Assembly: GCA_012295275.1 (NCBI GenBank)
Contig: CM022668.1
Span: 15,830,891 to 15,863,390, forward strand
Direction: 5' to 3'
Length of the DNA: 32,500 bases
Origin: Chrysomallon squamiferum
Taxonomy: Eukaryota; Mollusca; Gastropoda; Neomphalida; Peltospiridae
How positions within the stretch are numbered: position 1 is the stretch's first letter; every line of letters starts with the position of its first letter. The notes under the pieces were generated by a model. The model made no database searches, had not been told where the DNA came from, and was given only the letters and a program-made list of their open reading frames with translations. The translations under genes and the position numbers were made by a program. Positions 1 through 8,824 of the stretch are shown here, in pieces.

Positions 1-170
1 TCTTTCGAAGTCACCGCATTCAACCTTCTTCAGTCAAGGTCAAGGTCGGGAAGAAAACGACGCAGAAGGCACGCGCGTTATGTGAGGAATTCCCGCCAAG
101 TGACGCATAACTGGCACCCCGAGTCCCGCGCCAAATTCTAGACGCCTCGGCAAGTCACGTGACTTGAAAC
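1..170. promoter_or_regulatory. CpG-rich patch with E2F and E-box words
   Basis: This patch is much richer in G, C and CpG than the DNA to its right. It contains TTCCCGCCAA (90-99) and GCGCCAAA (128-135), both good matches to E2F sites. It also contains GTCACGTGAC (154-163), the USF/MITF/TFEB type of E-box, inside a perfect 16-bp palindrome at 151-166. TCAAGGTCA at 34-42 matches the extended half-site of NR5A/ERR nuclear receptors. The combination resembles a housekeeping-type promoter or CpG-rich enhancer. Orientation and target gene cannot be told; the gene could lie left of the window. Confidence 0.35.
151..166. promoter_or_regulatory. 16-bp palindromic E-box
   Basis: CAAGTCACGTGACTTG is a perfect inverted repeat centred on CACGTG. 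The inner ten bases equal the GTCACGTGAC form preferred by bHLH-ZIP factors (USF, MITF/TFE). The motif is seen directly; binding is inferred. Confidence 0.4.
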
Positions 171-279
171 ACAGATATATGTAAATATGTATTATGTTTG
201 AAATTCAACATACCTTGAGCACACCTGAACGAAGGGTAACTGTAAAAACCTCTTACAAACGTTTAGAAGATAACATTTA

Positions 280-322
<43 letters not shown>

Positions 323-539
323 CGTTTCATTTACTACTACAGTAACAACCTTGCTCCTATTTTACCAATACTAATTCTTAGAACTTAAAAATCTCCAATA
401 CATCATTATTTATTTATTTAGTTAGTTAATTTATTTATTTATTTATTTTTCTATAAAAAATAGTTTCAGGACCAAAAACATATCTAAGTTGAAAAGAAAT
501 AAGTCAAAGTTCAGTTTTGTAATCTTAAGTTAAACAGCT
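171..539. other. AT-rich DNA, no gene
   Basis: The stretch contains a poly-T run (282-317) and an interrupted (TTTA)n tract (about 405-450). No ORF or RNA gene is visible. Confidence 0.7.
282..317. repeat. poly-T tract, 36 nt
   Basis: Uninterrupted T run. No retroposon body or target-site duplication was recognised beside it. Confidence 0.95.
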
Positions 540-555
540 GTAACATTATTTTCTA

Positions 556-568
556 TTTCGCGCCAAAA
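556..568. promoter_or_regulatory. High-quality E2F-type site
   Basis: TTTCGCGCCAAAA matches the classical TTTCGCGC / GCGCCAAA form of the E2F-DP site in both half-sites. It lies 53 bases upstream of an ATG in a good context (621). It is the third E2F-like word in the first 570 bases, and its surroundings are AT-rich, so a 13-base match is unlikely to be a by-product of GC content. Confidence 0.4.
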
Positions 569-620
569 TCAACTTCAGGATAGACAACTACGTTTGGGAT
601 TGATTCACAATTCAGATAAA

Positions 621-665
621 ATGGCTGCGGCATCATCACTATGTGTGCAAAACATGCTAGATTAA
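621..665 (+). CDS. Tiny ORF / possible first-exon start, 14 codons
   Basis: ATGGCTGCGG begins a 14-codon frame reading MAAASSLCVQNMLD before TAA. The start context AAAATGGC has A at -3 and G at +4, which is excellent for a metazoan start, and it also matches a YY1 site. The E2F site at 556-568 lies just upstream. No strong splice donor was found before the stop, so a coding role is weakly supported. It may be an upstream ORF, a promoter YY1 site, or chance. Confidence 0.12.
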   Translation: MAAASSLCVQNMLD

Positions 666-689
666 ACCAGATTAATTATATTACAGAAT

Positions 690-728
690 ACACGCACGCA
701 CGCACACGCACGCACACGCACGCACACA
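690..728. repeat. (ACGC)n / (AC)n microsatellite
   Basis: The tract alternates CGCA and CACA steps. It is unusual in the window because it carries many CpG dinucleotides, while every other CA-type tract here is CpG-free. Confidence 0.9.
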
Positions 729-1514
729 TTATATTATTCATACGGCGGGAAAATAATAAAAAGGAAAAAAGAAAGAAAGAAAGAAAGAAATAGGTGCCTG
801 GTAAACGACACGAAAGAAATTTGTCCAAACTGGGAGACACGTCTGACTAATTGCAAAGCTGTATGATCTGTCGGAACTTTCCGTGAAAACTCGTTGACAT
901 TCGGCATGACAGATGGCGAAGTGTACGCGGTCGTATGTTAACAACGTTTATATTACTACCGTTTTATGTTACCCATGACAACACGACACAAAAATTTATC
1001 TTCTGTCTTGACATCTGATGCTTGTAATTTGTATTTCTTGTTTTGTTTCATTTTTAAAAGGAAAATGTCTGCTTGTTATTATTTACGTTTTTATGAAAAT
1101 TCACTGTAATGGAAATAGCTTAAATGTGTTATTTTGTTAAGGAATAAAATAGGTCAATGACAAATATAAGATATTAATAAATATGCATATTAAAAGTTAT
1201 CTGTAAAAAAAAAAAAAAAAAAAAAAAACTATCAAAAAAGTAAATAAAGAAAAATTAAAAATACTCACTCGATCTGAATCCTGATAAGGCAAATTAATCT
1301 TCAGTATACATCCAAAATAAACTATGCTGTTTTAGCTGTAATCTGAAATAAATAAATTAAAAAAATAAATAAAATGTGGGCTGTTAATGTCTTCATACAA
1401 GTCAAACTTAATTCACGCAGCTGGACGTAATACAGTTTTCAGTTTTATTTCGCTCTTTTTACAATCACATCTTTTTTTCTCTCCTTCTCTTCCTTTTATA
1501 TGTCTTCATTACAT
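729..1514. other. AT-rich DNA, no gene
   Basis: It contains (GAAA)5 at 771-790 and a poly-A run at 1205-1228. A reverse-strand open frame (738-944) is composed mostly of the GAAA repeat and unremarkable sequence. No gene is recognised. Confidence 0.7.
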
Positions 1515-1524
1515 CACACACACA

Positions 1525-1595
<71 letters not shown>
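1515..1595. repeat. Compound (CA)n(GA)n microsatellite
   Basis: A short CA run (1515-1527) passes directly into a pure GA run (1528-1595). It is the first of four long GA/TC tracts between 1.5 and 4.1 kb. Confidence 0.97.
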
Positions 1596-1596
<1 letters not shown>

Positions 1597-2079
1597 GATA
1601 GCTAATTTAAAAGGATTGTTTTAAATTGGCGATAAAAAATCACTGCAGCTATATCATAATATTTTACTTATTACGAAGCTTTTAAAATTATTCAGGACTA
1701 ATCATCTGCAGAAATTAAATTAAATTAAACTATTTTTGTCGTTGTTTTCTATTACTGCTATTAGGCCCTAAATACACATTATTACTAATGTTAAATGCGC
1801 ATGCGTATTTGAAAAGCGGAAATAGATTTCTGAACGGAAAGATGTTTGTTAAAGCAGGTTAATATTTTGTTTTAATTTTGATTACTTGTTAAAAGAAAAT
1901 AATCTGACATATTAAAAATATATCGGTTTTTAAAGCTTAAGGTTTGTATCTAAACATAAATACTAGTAGAAATACTTTTATTTTATTTTTTTCAACAAAT
2001 GCATTACGAAAATTTCAGTTCTGATTTTGATCAAAATTCATGTTACCATGTGGTATGTTCTGAATTTCAAAGTCACATA

Positions 2080-2083
<4 letters not shown>
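1596..2083. other. AT-rich DNA with an NRF1-like word
   Basis: There is no gene. TGCGCATGCG at 1796-1805 matches the palindromic NRF1 core and stands out because CpG is scarce in the flanks. Confidence 0.5.
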
Positions 2084-2127
<44 letters not shown>

Positions 2128-2133
2128 GTAGTA
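2084..2133. repeat. (TAA)n microsatellite
   Basis: About 14 TAA units are followed by short TAG units. Confidence 0.95.
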
Positions 2134-2433
2134 AGAGCAATAATAAAAGGAGCCAATGATTTTTTAGACTCAGTCAGTTAAAGCTTTTCGCGTTTCACGT
2201 GACAAATTCTTTATTGACACTATTGTCATTCATACATAAGTAAGTTGTCTGAAGTGAACACATTTTACTTTTTATAATAGCTTTTAAATCAAAACAGAGT
2301 TATATTAATTCTTACTGATAACTTCATTCTCTTTATATTTAGCTTAAAATAATGCATACCTGTATATATAATTCTGTGAAGTTAGATGCATGTATTTACA
2401 TTCAGATTATATAGTACATATGCACAAAACATG

Positions 2434-2436
<3 letters not shown>
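2134..2436. other. AT-rich DNA with second TCACGTGA E-box
   Basis: TCACGTGA occurs at 2195-2202, preceded by TTTTCGCG. It is the same 8-base palindrome as in the 151-166 element. No gene is visible. Confidence 0.5.

Positions 2437-2482
<46 letters not shown>
2437..2482. repeat. (AG)23 microsatellite
   Basis: Pure AG run. Confidence 0.97.
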
Positions 2483-2483
<1 letters not shown>

Positions 2484-2599
2484 AGAATAACTCGTACAAC
2501 ACAAAATACATGACCACAAACATACCGAACCAGGTTTAAATATGATATTAACTTCAGTCGTTATAAAAATATTTTGACATGAGTTTTTCTTTTTAATTA

Positions 2600-2887
2600 A
2601 TGGCTTCCTACCGAGACACTGGCTGCGACAGTAACGGAGGCAGTATCAACAAGATTGGTCATGAAACCCTGAAAGCTAGAACCACTGTTTGTGACACCAA
2701 ATACCTTGCCATAGAACTGACATGTTTGACAGTCACAGTCATTGTCTTACTTGCCTTTACAGGTGAAAGAAGAAGAAGAAGAAGACAGAGAGAAAAAAAG
2801 AGAAGCAGGTGTTCACGTATGGACAGAACAAAGGTTAGGTCAGAGGTCACAGGTCAAAGGTCAGACTTCAAGAACATTTTTTTTTAA
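2600..2887 (+). CDS. Possible small membrane peptide or exon, 95 codons
   Basis: This is the best protein-like frame in the window. It starts at a true ATG with an in-frame TAA two codons upstream. The first half has balanced composition. Residues about 35-54 (YLAIELTCLTVTVIVLLAFT) are a plausible membrane helix. They are followed by a strongly basic stretch rich in Arg and Lys that derives from a short GAA/AGA repeat (about 2768-2784), as in a stop-transfer tail. The last third is encoded over four AGGTCA repeats. The helix ends at TTTACAG|GTGAAA (2762/2763), which could act as a splice acceptor (pyrimidine-rich CTTACTTGCCTTTACAG) or as a donor (CAG|GTGAAA), so the real unit could be one exon rather than an intact gene. 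No family was recognised. Chance remains likely. Confidence 0.2.
   Translation: MASYRDTGCDSNGGSINKIGHETLKARTTVCDTKYLAIELTCLTVTVIVLLAFTGERRRRRRQREKKRSRCSRMDRTKVRSEVTGQRSDFKNIFF
2837..2863 (+). promoter_or_regulatory. Four AGGTCA half-sites, DR1 array
   Basis: AGGTCA occurs at 2837, 2844, 2851 and 2858 with single-base spacers g, c and a. Each neighbouring pair is a direct repeat with one-base spacing (DR1), the arrangement bound by RXR homodimers, RXR-PPAR-type dimers, HNF4 and COUP-TF. The last pair, AGGTCAAAGGTCA, equals the ideal DR1. It can also be read as a four-copy 7-bp tandem repeat. Binding is inferred. Confidence 0.45.
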
Positions 2888-3331
2888 TTTTTTTTTTTAT
2901 TCCAGGTATTTCGTGTTAACAAACTTCTTTTGAATTTTGCTGTCTTCTTGGATGAAAATGTTTTGCAAACGAAGAAGTGAGAATGATTTATCGTTTTGAT
3001 ATTTTTTGTCAGAATCTTGTTCATGAAAACTCTCTCTTCTTAAGGCTCAGGTTTGTCGCATTGAAATGGTATTTTGAAATATAAAAATTAAAATGAGTTT
3101 CACAACTCTGTTTAAAACGTGTGTGTGTGGGTGGGTTTTGGTGTGTGTGTGTGTGAGTGTGTGAGTGTGAGCATGTTAAGATATTTAAACATGTATCTGC
3201 ATCATTACAGGTGAGCAACCCTGTAATAATCTACTCACTTGTGATTAAGATAAACAAGAACAGTTAATTAAATCGTATTGAAATATTTATAGAGCTTAAT
3301 CCTATTTTAGCATTGTTAACTGTTATCTAAT

Positions 3332-3338
<7 letters not shown>
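2888..3338. other. AT-rich DNA with GT tract, no gene
   Basis: It holds T-rich sequence, an interrupted GT/GTGAG tract (3120-3170) and otherwise unremarkable AT-rich DNA. Confidence 0.7.

Positions 3339-3416
<78 letters not shown>
3339..3416. repeat. (TC)39 microsatellite
   Basis: Pure TC run of 78 nt. It is the only one of the first four such tracts with the pyrimidine strand on top. Confidence 0.97.
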
Positions 3417-3419
<3 letters not shown>

Positions 3420-4035
3420 ACATACATACCTTCACAGACTCCCACAATGCAGTAAATGCAACACATTTACTACACATTCATAATACAGATACACACCACA
3501 CACACACACACAAACACACAAACACACAAGAAAAACCCAACACAATCACATGTAAGGTTTGTACAGCACGTATTCATTCAAGCTTGTTCTTCAATACGAC
3601 CTCAGGAACATTATCAGTGTGTAATTAACAGGTGGTTTTTGTTGTGTTTTTCTTATTCCTCTTCATTCTTTGTTCGCTCTCATTCTTTGATCTTCGTGTC
3701 CATTTGTAAGCCTTGTCAATCCAAATCCTGTCAGTTTGTTAAGCCGTTGCTTTCAACCAGCAGCTCCGTTTGTTCACAAACAGCAAGCTGAATGCACGAC
3801 ACACTTTCAACAAGTGTAATTCTGAATATATACAGTGTTGTGTGTGTATGGGTTTTTAATAATACTTTGTATGTATGTATGTCTGTATGTATGTATGTAC
3901 AGGTAAAATGCTATATTGTTAATCATTAAAGGTATTAAGATACTGCAGGTGTATAAACTGCTTGCTTCAGAAGTGAATGAATGCTTTAAGCTTTTGTCAG
4001 TATTCTATAGTTATTGCATATAATATGTGTTTGTG

Positions 4036-4041
<6 letters not shown>
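3417..4041. other. AT-rich DNA, no gene
   Basis: It contains CA-rich DNA at about 3490-3530, a moderately complex stretch at 3540-3800 with no recognisable protein, and an interrupted (GTAT)n tract at 3868-3899. Confidence 0.65.

Positions 4042-4125
<84 letters not shown>
4042..4125. repeat. (GA)42 microsatellite
   Basis: Pure GA run, 84 nt, the longest in the window. The Arg-Glu or Ser-Leu reading frames through it are artefacts of the repeat. Confidence 0.97.
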
Positions 4126-4127
<2 letters not shown>

Positions 4128-5013
4128 CTTGAAATACATAACAATATTGTTATACTTTACAATCATACATATGTGCATACACCCCCCCCAATACACACAT
4201 TCACATATTCATTTAATTTTGAAGAGGCATACAATATATGTTGTCCTAATATCTAAGAAATACATCTCTTACTAAACCTTCATGCATCTAATATTAATCT
4301 TAATATTCATAATGGACAGGATGGGAGTCCACAAACAGCTTTGTAAATTGGAATGATTACAGCTTCGGTCCAAAGATAAAACATATTTGTTGTTTTGAAA
4401 AATATAAATATGTTGTGAGACCACAGACATCAATTACTGATATTGCTAAGATTATACGAAGTGATGTAAAAACCAATTTAGTAATTAATATTTTCTCTGT
4501 CATGTACAGGAAAGAAGATGTAAAACATTAGGTCATTAGACAGACAGTCTGTGTTTTAAAGATAACAAAGGCTCTTTTAAGTGGTCGGAACGGGAAATGA
4601 TGTACTGGATGATTTTGGATGAAACAGCGTTGATACACAGTTAATATTTGTTACAATAATTTAGAAATTATAGATTGATGTACATATACCATAGTATTAA
4701 CATTACTTCTACATTTCAATACATTGCAAACAACATACAGCATTCACAGAGAATAAGAGATTCAAGCGACATGTTGACTTGTCTATGATTTGACATATAC
4801 TTACATGCATCTACAGTATACCACAGATATTCTCACTACACATGTACATACATCTCTCACTGCGAGGTGCACACAATGAGAATATGAAATTTAAATGAGA
4901 TGAACTGTTTAGATTCGAAAGGCACTGAGTAATTCATGTAATCGTTAGTGTTAAAATCAATAACATTATGTTATTATCTGCCAGTACAGTTTAAAGAGGT
5001 TAACATTTTTAAA
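4126..5013. other. Unique AT-rich DNA, no gene
   Basis: This is about 0.9 kb of fairly complex but AT-rich sequence with a short C run near 4182. No coding frame, RNA gene or clear repeat was found. Confidence 0.65.
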
Positions 5014-5054
5014 AATATATATATATATATATATATATTTGTGTGTGTGGGAAT

Positions 5055-5104
<50 letters not shown>
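5014..5104. repeat. Compound (AT)n and (GT)n tract
   Basis: An AT run (5014-5038), a short GT-rich interruption, then a pure GT run (5058-5104). GTAT-type repeats continue to about 5220. Confidence 0.95.
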
Positions 5105-5106
<2 letters not shown>

Positions 5107-5349
5107 TGTATGTGTATATATTTATATGTATGTTGCATATGTATGTATAATTATATGTGTGTGTCATGTATGTATGTGTGTGTGTTTATCTATCTGTGTG
5201 TATGTAAGTATGTATATTTTATAACTATTATTACAAATACAATTTTTAAAGACATTTCATCATCAACCTTACCTTTTTTTTATTTAAAAAACATTTTTGC
5301 CATTAAACTAACAGCACCTTTTTAAAAAAAGAAAAAAAATGTGCTATAA

Positions 5350-5764
5350 TTGACACTTTCTGAAAGCATTGGACATAATAACGGACAGTTATTAGACAAG
5401 GAATGTCTGCTATTAGACAGAACGAAGGATGCCATTAGACAAGTAGAATTAAAGCTTATTGATCTGCTGGATCTGACGGGAATGAGACAGTTTGTGATTG
5501 AGTGTTTTAGTCAGTCGAATTCCTTCGTTCATTAAGTAGGTTTTAGCTATTTTCGAGAACAAAAATCTGGTCGCATTGACCTTGAGGTGACATTGAGCAG
5601 AAAAACTCTTGAGAAAGGTGAACAGGTTTTGCGACAAATTGTGCATAATTCGATGCGAGACGGAGATGGTGGAATCGGTGGAGTCGGTGATTCGTCCATA
5701 TTGATTCAGTCGGTGATTCAAGGCGAGGACTGGAAGTGTGTGATGAGTTCACTTCGTTGTATAA
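5350..5764 (+). pseudogene. Broken ORF block, unrecognised
   Basis: This patch is visibly less AT-rich and more complex than its flanks. One forward frame is open from about 5350 to the TAA at 5533-5535. The same frame then continues open from 5536 to beyond 5760, giving about 150 codons interrupted by a single stop. The N-terminal part reads ...QLLDKECLLLDRTKD and the second part ...GRIDLEVTLSRKTLEKGEQ, both of ordinary protein composition. Near the start the word ATTAGACA recurs three times at roughly 23-29-bp spacing, which argues for old tandem duplication. No ATG opens the frame. No family was recognised. It may be a decayed exon or non-coding DNA. Confidence 0.15.
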
Positions 5765-5944
5765 GACTGCTGTTATTTTTAATTTTATACTTTTTTTATT
5801 TTTTATAAATGTTTTATTGTTATTGTTTATTTACTTTTTAAAATTTTTTTGTAAATGTGTGTGTGTTGGTGCATGATTTTGTGTGTTGTGTGTGATGTTC
5901 AATTGTTTTTGTAAAAAATATATATATATGTATGCATGCATATA

Positions 5945-5991
<47 letters not shown>

Positions 5992-6037
5992 CTGTCTTTA
6001 AAAAAAAAATTTAATTTTAATTTTTATTTATGTCTGA

Positions 6038-6079
<42 letters not shown>

Positions 6080-6167
6080 ATATATATAGATAGATATATA
6101 GATATATACAAAAATATACATCATGCATGTACAGAAAAAAAGATACACACTTCATGTTTTATATATG
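5765..6167. repeat. AT, poly-T and GT simple-repeat cluster
   Basis: It contains (AT)n with an internal TGCATGCA palindrome (5919-5960), poly-T (5960-5991) and (TG)n (6039-6076), separated by AT-rich spacers. Confidence 0.9.
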
Positions 6168-6261
6168 TGTGTGTGTTGTGTTTGTGTCTGTTTATGTGTG
6201 TGTATCTTAGTTAGTGTGTGTGTGTGTGTGTGTGTGTGTATCTGTTGTGTGTGTGTGCTGT

Positions 6262-6308
<47 letters not shown>

Positions 6309-6310
6309 GT
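6168..6310. repeat. Interrupted (GT)n tract
   Basis: Several pure GT runs (the longest 6264-6306) are joined by TTGTG and TCTGT steps. Both strands give meaningless Val-Cys or Thr-His frames. Confidence 0.93.
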
Positions 6311-7367
6311 GTCTGTTTTTGTGTGTAAAGATTTTCTAGATTTATCTGGTCCTGTTTTCCAAGTAATATCGATCAAGAAAGAAAAATAAAGAAAATTTTC
6401 TCCAAAATCCATTACCACAACTGGGCTTCACAGCAGAAATAGAAAATTAAAAAGAAAGTAAATGACTGAAAATTTGTTTTTAAAAGCACAGTTAAGATTT
6501 GAAAGTGTTAAAGGAGAAAACAAAACAAAACAAAAAAAAAGAAATGAAGAGGTGTTTTTAAAACCGTAACCACAATTTGAAAATTACAGAGGGAAAAAAA
6601 ACAGTAAAGAAAAATAACAGAATTTTAATTTTTTTTTGAAACCATACCCATGATTTGAAGTTAGAAATACTCATATATTTTATATTATTAATTGGTAAGA
6701 TAATTAAAACAGGAGTTCTGTTTCACCTGTTATCATTATAATTTTCAACTCTTCTCTTTTCCATTGTGTTAATTTTATTTTAAAAAACAAAAAACAGATA
6801 ATGTAGTAATGTAGTTCCTGACACAAGACATTGAAACACTAGTGTGGTGAACATGGTAAATAATATTATTAATTTTTTATTATTATTATTATTAGTTTTA
6901 TTTATTTATTTATTTATTTTTTTTTTTTTTTTTTTTTGCACCTGTACAATAAACATTCTGTCAGGTGTTAATAATTAACAGGTGTGTGACACTAATTAGA
7001 ATACCTGAATATTTTTTGGGGGTATTTTTTATTATATTTTTCAATACAAGTTATTCAAAAAAAAAATGTGTTTTATATTTTGTTTCTCTATTTCGGGATG
7101 GTAAACATCCTCTTACATGAATTTCACTGTCTTTTTTTTTTAGCCCATTTCTGTCAGTGCTCCTAACTATTTATCAAACACTGTGTTGTATTTCTCCCTG
7201 TCTCTGGGAAGGTGCTAACTGATGATATTCTTTGCTGAAAATATTGACTTGAGGCAGAGAAGCAAGTATCATCATTATAAAGTGCTTGTTTTTAAAATAT
7301 TATAAATATTTATATTAGTATCTTACAAATTGTTTTATATATTAAATACATGTAAATTATGGATTTG
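6311..7367. other. AT-rich DNA, no gene
   Basis: It contains (TTTA)n followed by poly-T at 6897-6937, several A-rich stretches and otherwise unremarkable AT-rich sequence. Confidence 0.65.
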
Positions 7368-7370
7368 TTA

Positions 7371-7427
<57 letters not shown>

Positions 7428-7453
7428 CATTATTATTATTGTTATTATTATTA

Positions 7454-7490
<37 letters not shown>

Positions 7491-7504
7491 GATTATTATT
7501 ATTA
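7368..7504. repeat. Long (TTA)n microsatellite
   Basis: About 45 TTA units with a few single-base changes (TCA, TTG, TGA). It runs into a short TAG tract (7557-7580). Confidence 0.96.
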
Positions 7505-7523
7505 AAGTTATTATTATATTGCA

Positions 7524-7568
7524 ACTACTACTACCACTACTGCTAGCACTAGCACAGGTAGTAGTAGT
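7524..7568. other. Inverted repeat, 12-bp arms
   Basis: ACTACTACTACC (7524-7535) and GGTAGTAGTAGT (7557-7568) are perfect complements around a 21-nt loop that itself contains the palindrome TGCTAGCA (7541-7548). It arises from complementary triplet repeats. Confidence 0.6.
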
Positions 7569-7899
7569 AGTAGTAGTAGTAATAATTTTTACTTTTTATT
7601 ATCTTTAAATTCATAACATTTATTTTATAATTTTTATTTACTTCCATTAATAAGAATTAATTAATCATTTCCATTCCTTTCACATTACATTTCATTTTCC
7701 CCATTCGACCACAAAAACACTTCCTAAATTTCAAACCTCCACTAAAAATCAAAAAATCAAAAATCTTCCAAGATCACCCTCTTTAGTATCCTTTCCTCAA
7801 GTCTGTCACAGGATCAAAGCCCATACAAGCCCGTGCTGATAAATAAACTTGTAGAATCAATCTGATTTAGACATCTACACATTTACAAGCCCTGTCTTC
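7569..7899. other. AT-rich to pyrimidine-rich DNA, no gene
   Basis: Unique sequence with C-poor then C-richer composition. Nothing recognisable. Confidence 0.6.
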
Positions 7900-7998
7900 A
7901 GCTTGCGAGCCCATCACTCACGGCCGGCGCATCGCCGGGGAAAAATCTTCAGCTGCGTCACGACTGAGTAGAAATGGGACGTTGAACAACAAATAAGA
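7900..7998 (+). mobile_element. Possible SINE 3' remnant
   Basis: The segment ends GGGACGTTGAACAACAAA (7976-7993) followed by a short A-rich tail. From general familiarity, ends of the form GGACGTTAAACAACAAAC are common in SINE-type repeats of molluscs and relatives. A GC-rich hairpin, CCGGCG-CAT-CGCCGG (7924-7938), lies upstream and contrasts sharply with the AT-rich flanks. No clear Pol III A and B boxes or target-site duplication were identified, so the 5' limit is a guess. Confidence 0.3.
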
Positions 7999-8098
7999 CG
8001 AGTGGAAAATTACACACATCATTGAAAAGAACTACAAGCAGATACAACTCGTAAACACAGACGGATTAACTGTCAAATTGTTTTTACAGTACGACTGG

Positions 8099-8099
<1 letters not shown>

Positions 8100-8132
<33 letters not shown>
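8100..8132. repeat. poly-T tract, 33 nt
   Basis: T run followed by TC-rich sequence. Confidence 0.95.
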
Positions 8133-8667
8133 CTCTCTCCTCTCTTGCCTATGTCTGCGTTTCTGTTAACAGCTATTTGTTGCTGTCATTTTTCTCCGTA
8201 GAGTTTTCTCTCTTTTTTATTTTTCTCTGTCTGTGTTTCTGTTTCTTAAACACACACACACACGGACACACAGATACACACACACATAAATACACACATA
8301 TACATATAAAAGTATATATTTTCTTTTTTTATGTTTTTTCTCTCTTTCTCTCTCTCATTGTTTTTCTTGCTTATTGTCTCTCTTTCTCCCTCACTCTGTT
8401 TCTGTCAGTGTATGTGTATGTGTGTGTGTGTTTATCTATGTATCTATCTACATTCTTATGCATGTGTGTGTGTGTGAGTGAGTGTGTATACATACATACT
8501 TTAAAGTATTATATATCATAAAATGTATACCTAATAACTTAACATTCAATATATATTGAATAAATATTCGTTCACACACACACACACACACATACACACA
8601 TAACATGCATACACACACACATACACAAATTCTTACACTGTACTTAACATTCATAATTAACAGATCA
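8133..8667. repeat. Mixed TC, CA and GT simple-repeat region
   Basis: TC-rich DNA, CA tracts (about 8250-8300, 8573-8600) and GT tracts (8410-8490) alternate. ATTCAATATATATTGAAT (8544-8561) is a perfect 18-bp palindrome. No gene. Confidence 0.8.
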
Positions 8668-8734
8668 ATATATATATATATATATATATAGTTATTAGAT
8701 GTTTTATATCTATATAATAAAAGTTATTAGATGT

Positions 8735-8776
<42 letters not shown>

Positions 8777-8787
8777 ACATCAAATAA
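8668..8787. repeat. AT tract and CA run inside an inverted repeat
   Basis: An AT run (8668-8690) is followed by a CA run (8743-8770). The CA run is bracketed by TTATTAGATGTTATATA (8724-8740) and TATATAACATCAAATAA (8771-8787), complementary at 16 of 17 positions. The unit GTTATTAGATGTT also occurs once upstream at 8691-8703. Confidence 0.75.
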
Positions 8788-8824
8788 ACTGTAATTTAGT
8801 TAAACAAAAATTCTTTCACTCAGT

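Noticed and set aside
4011-4275. Open frames of Arg-Glu or Ser-Leu repeats
   Set aside because: They are translations of the (GA)n tract and have no independent coding evidence. The same holds for frames at 1387-1605 and 27803-28066.
6123-6418. Val-Cys and Thr-His frames in GT tracts
   Set aside because: Artefacts of dinucleotide repeats; the same applies at 29613-30379 and 22692-22916.
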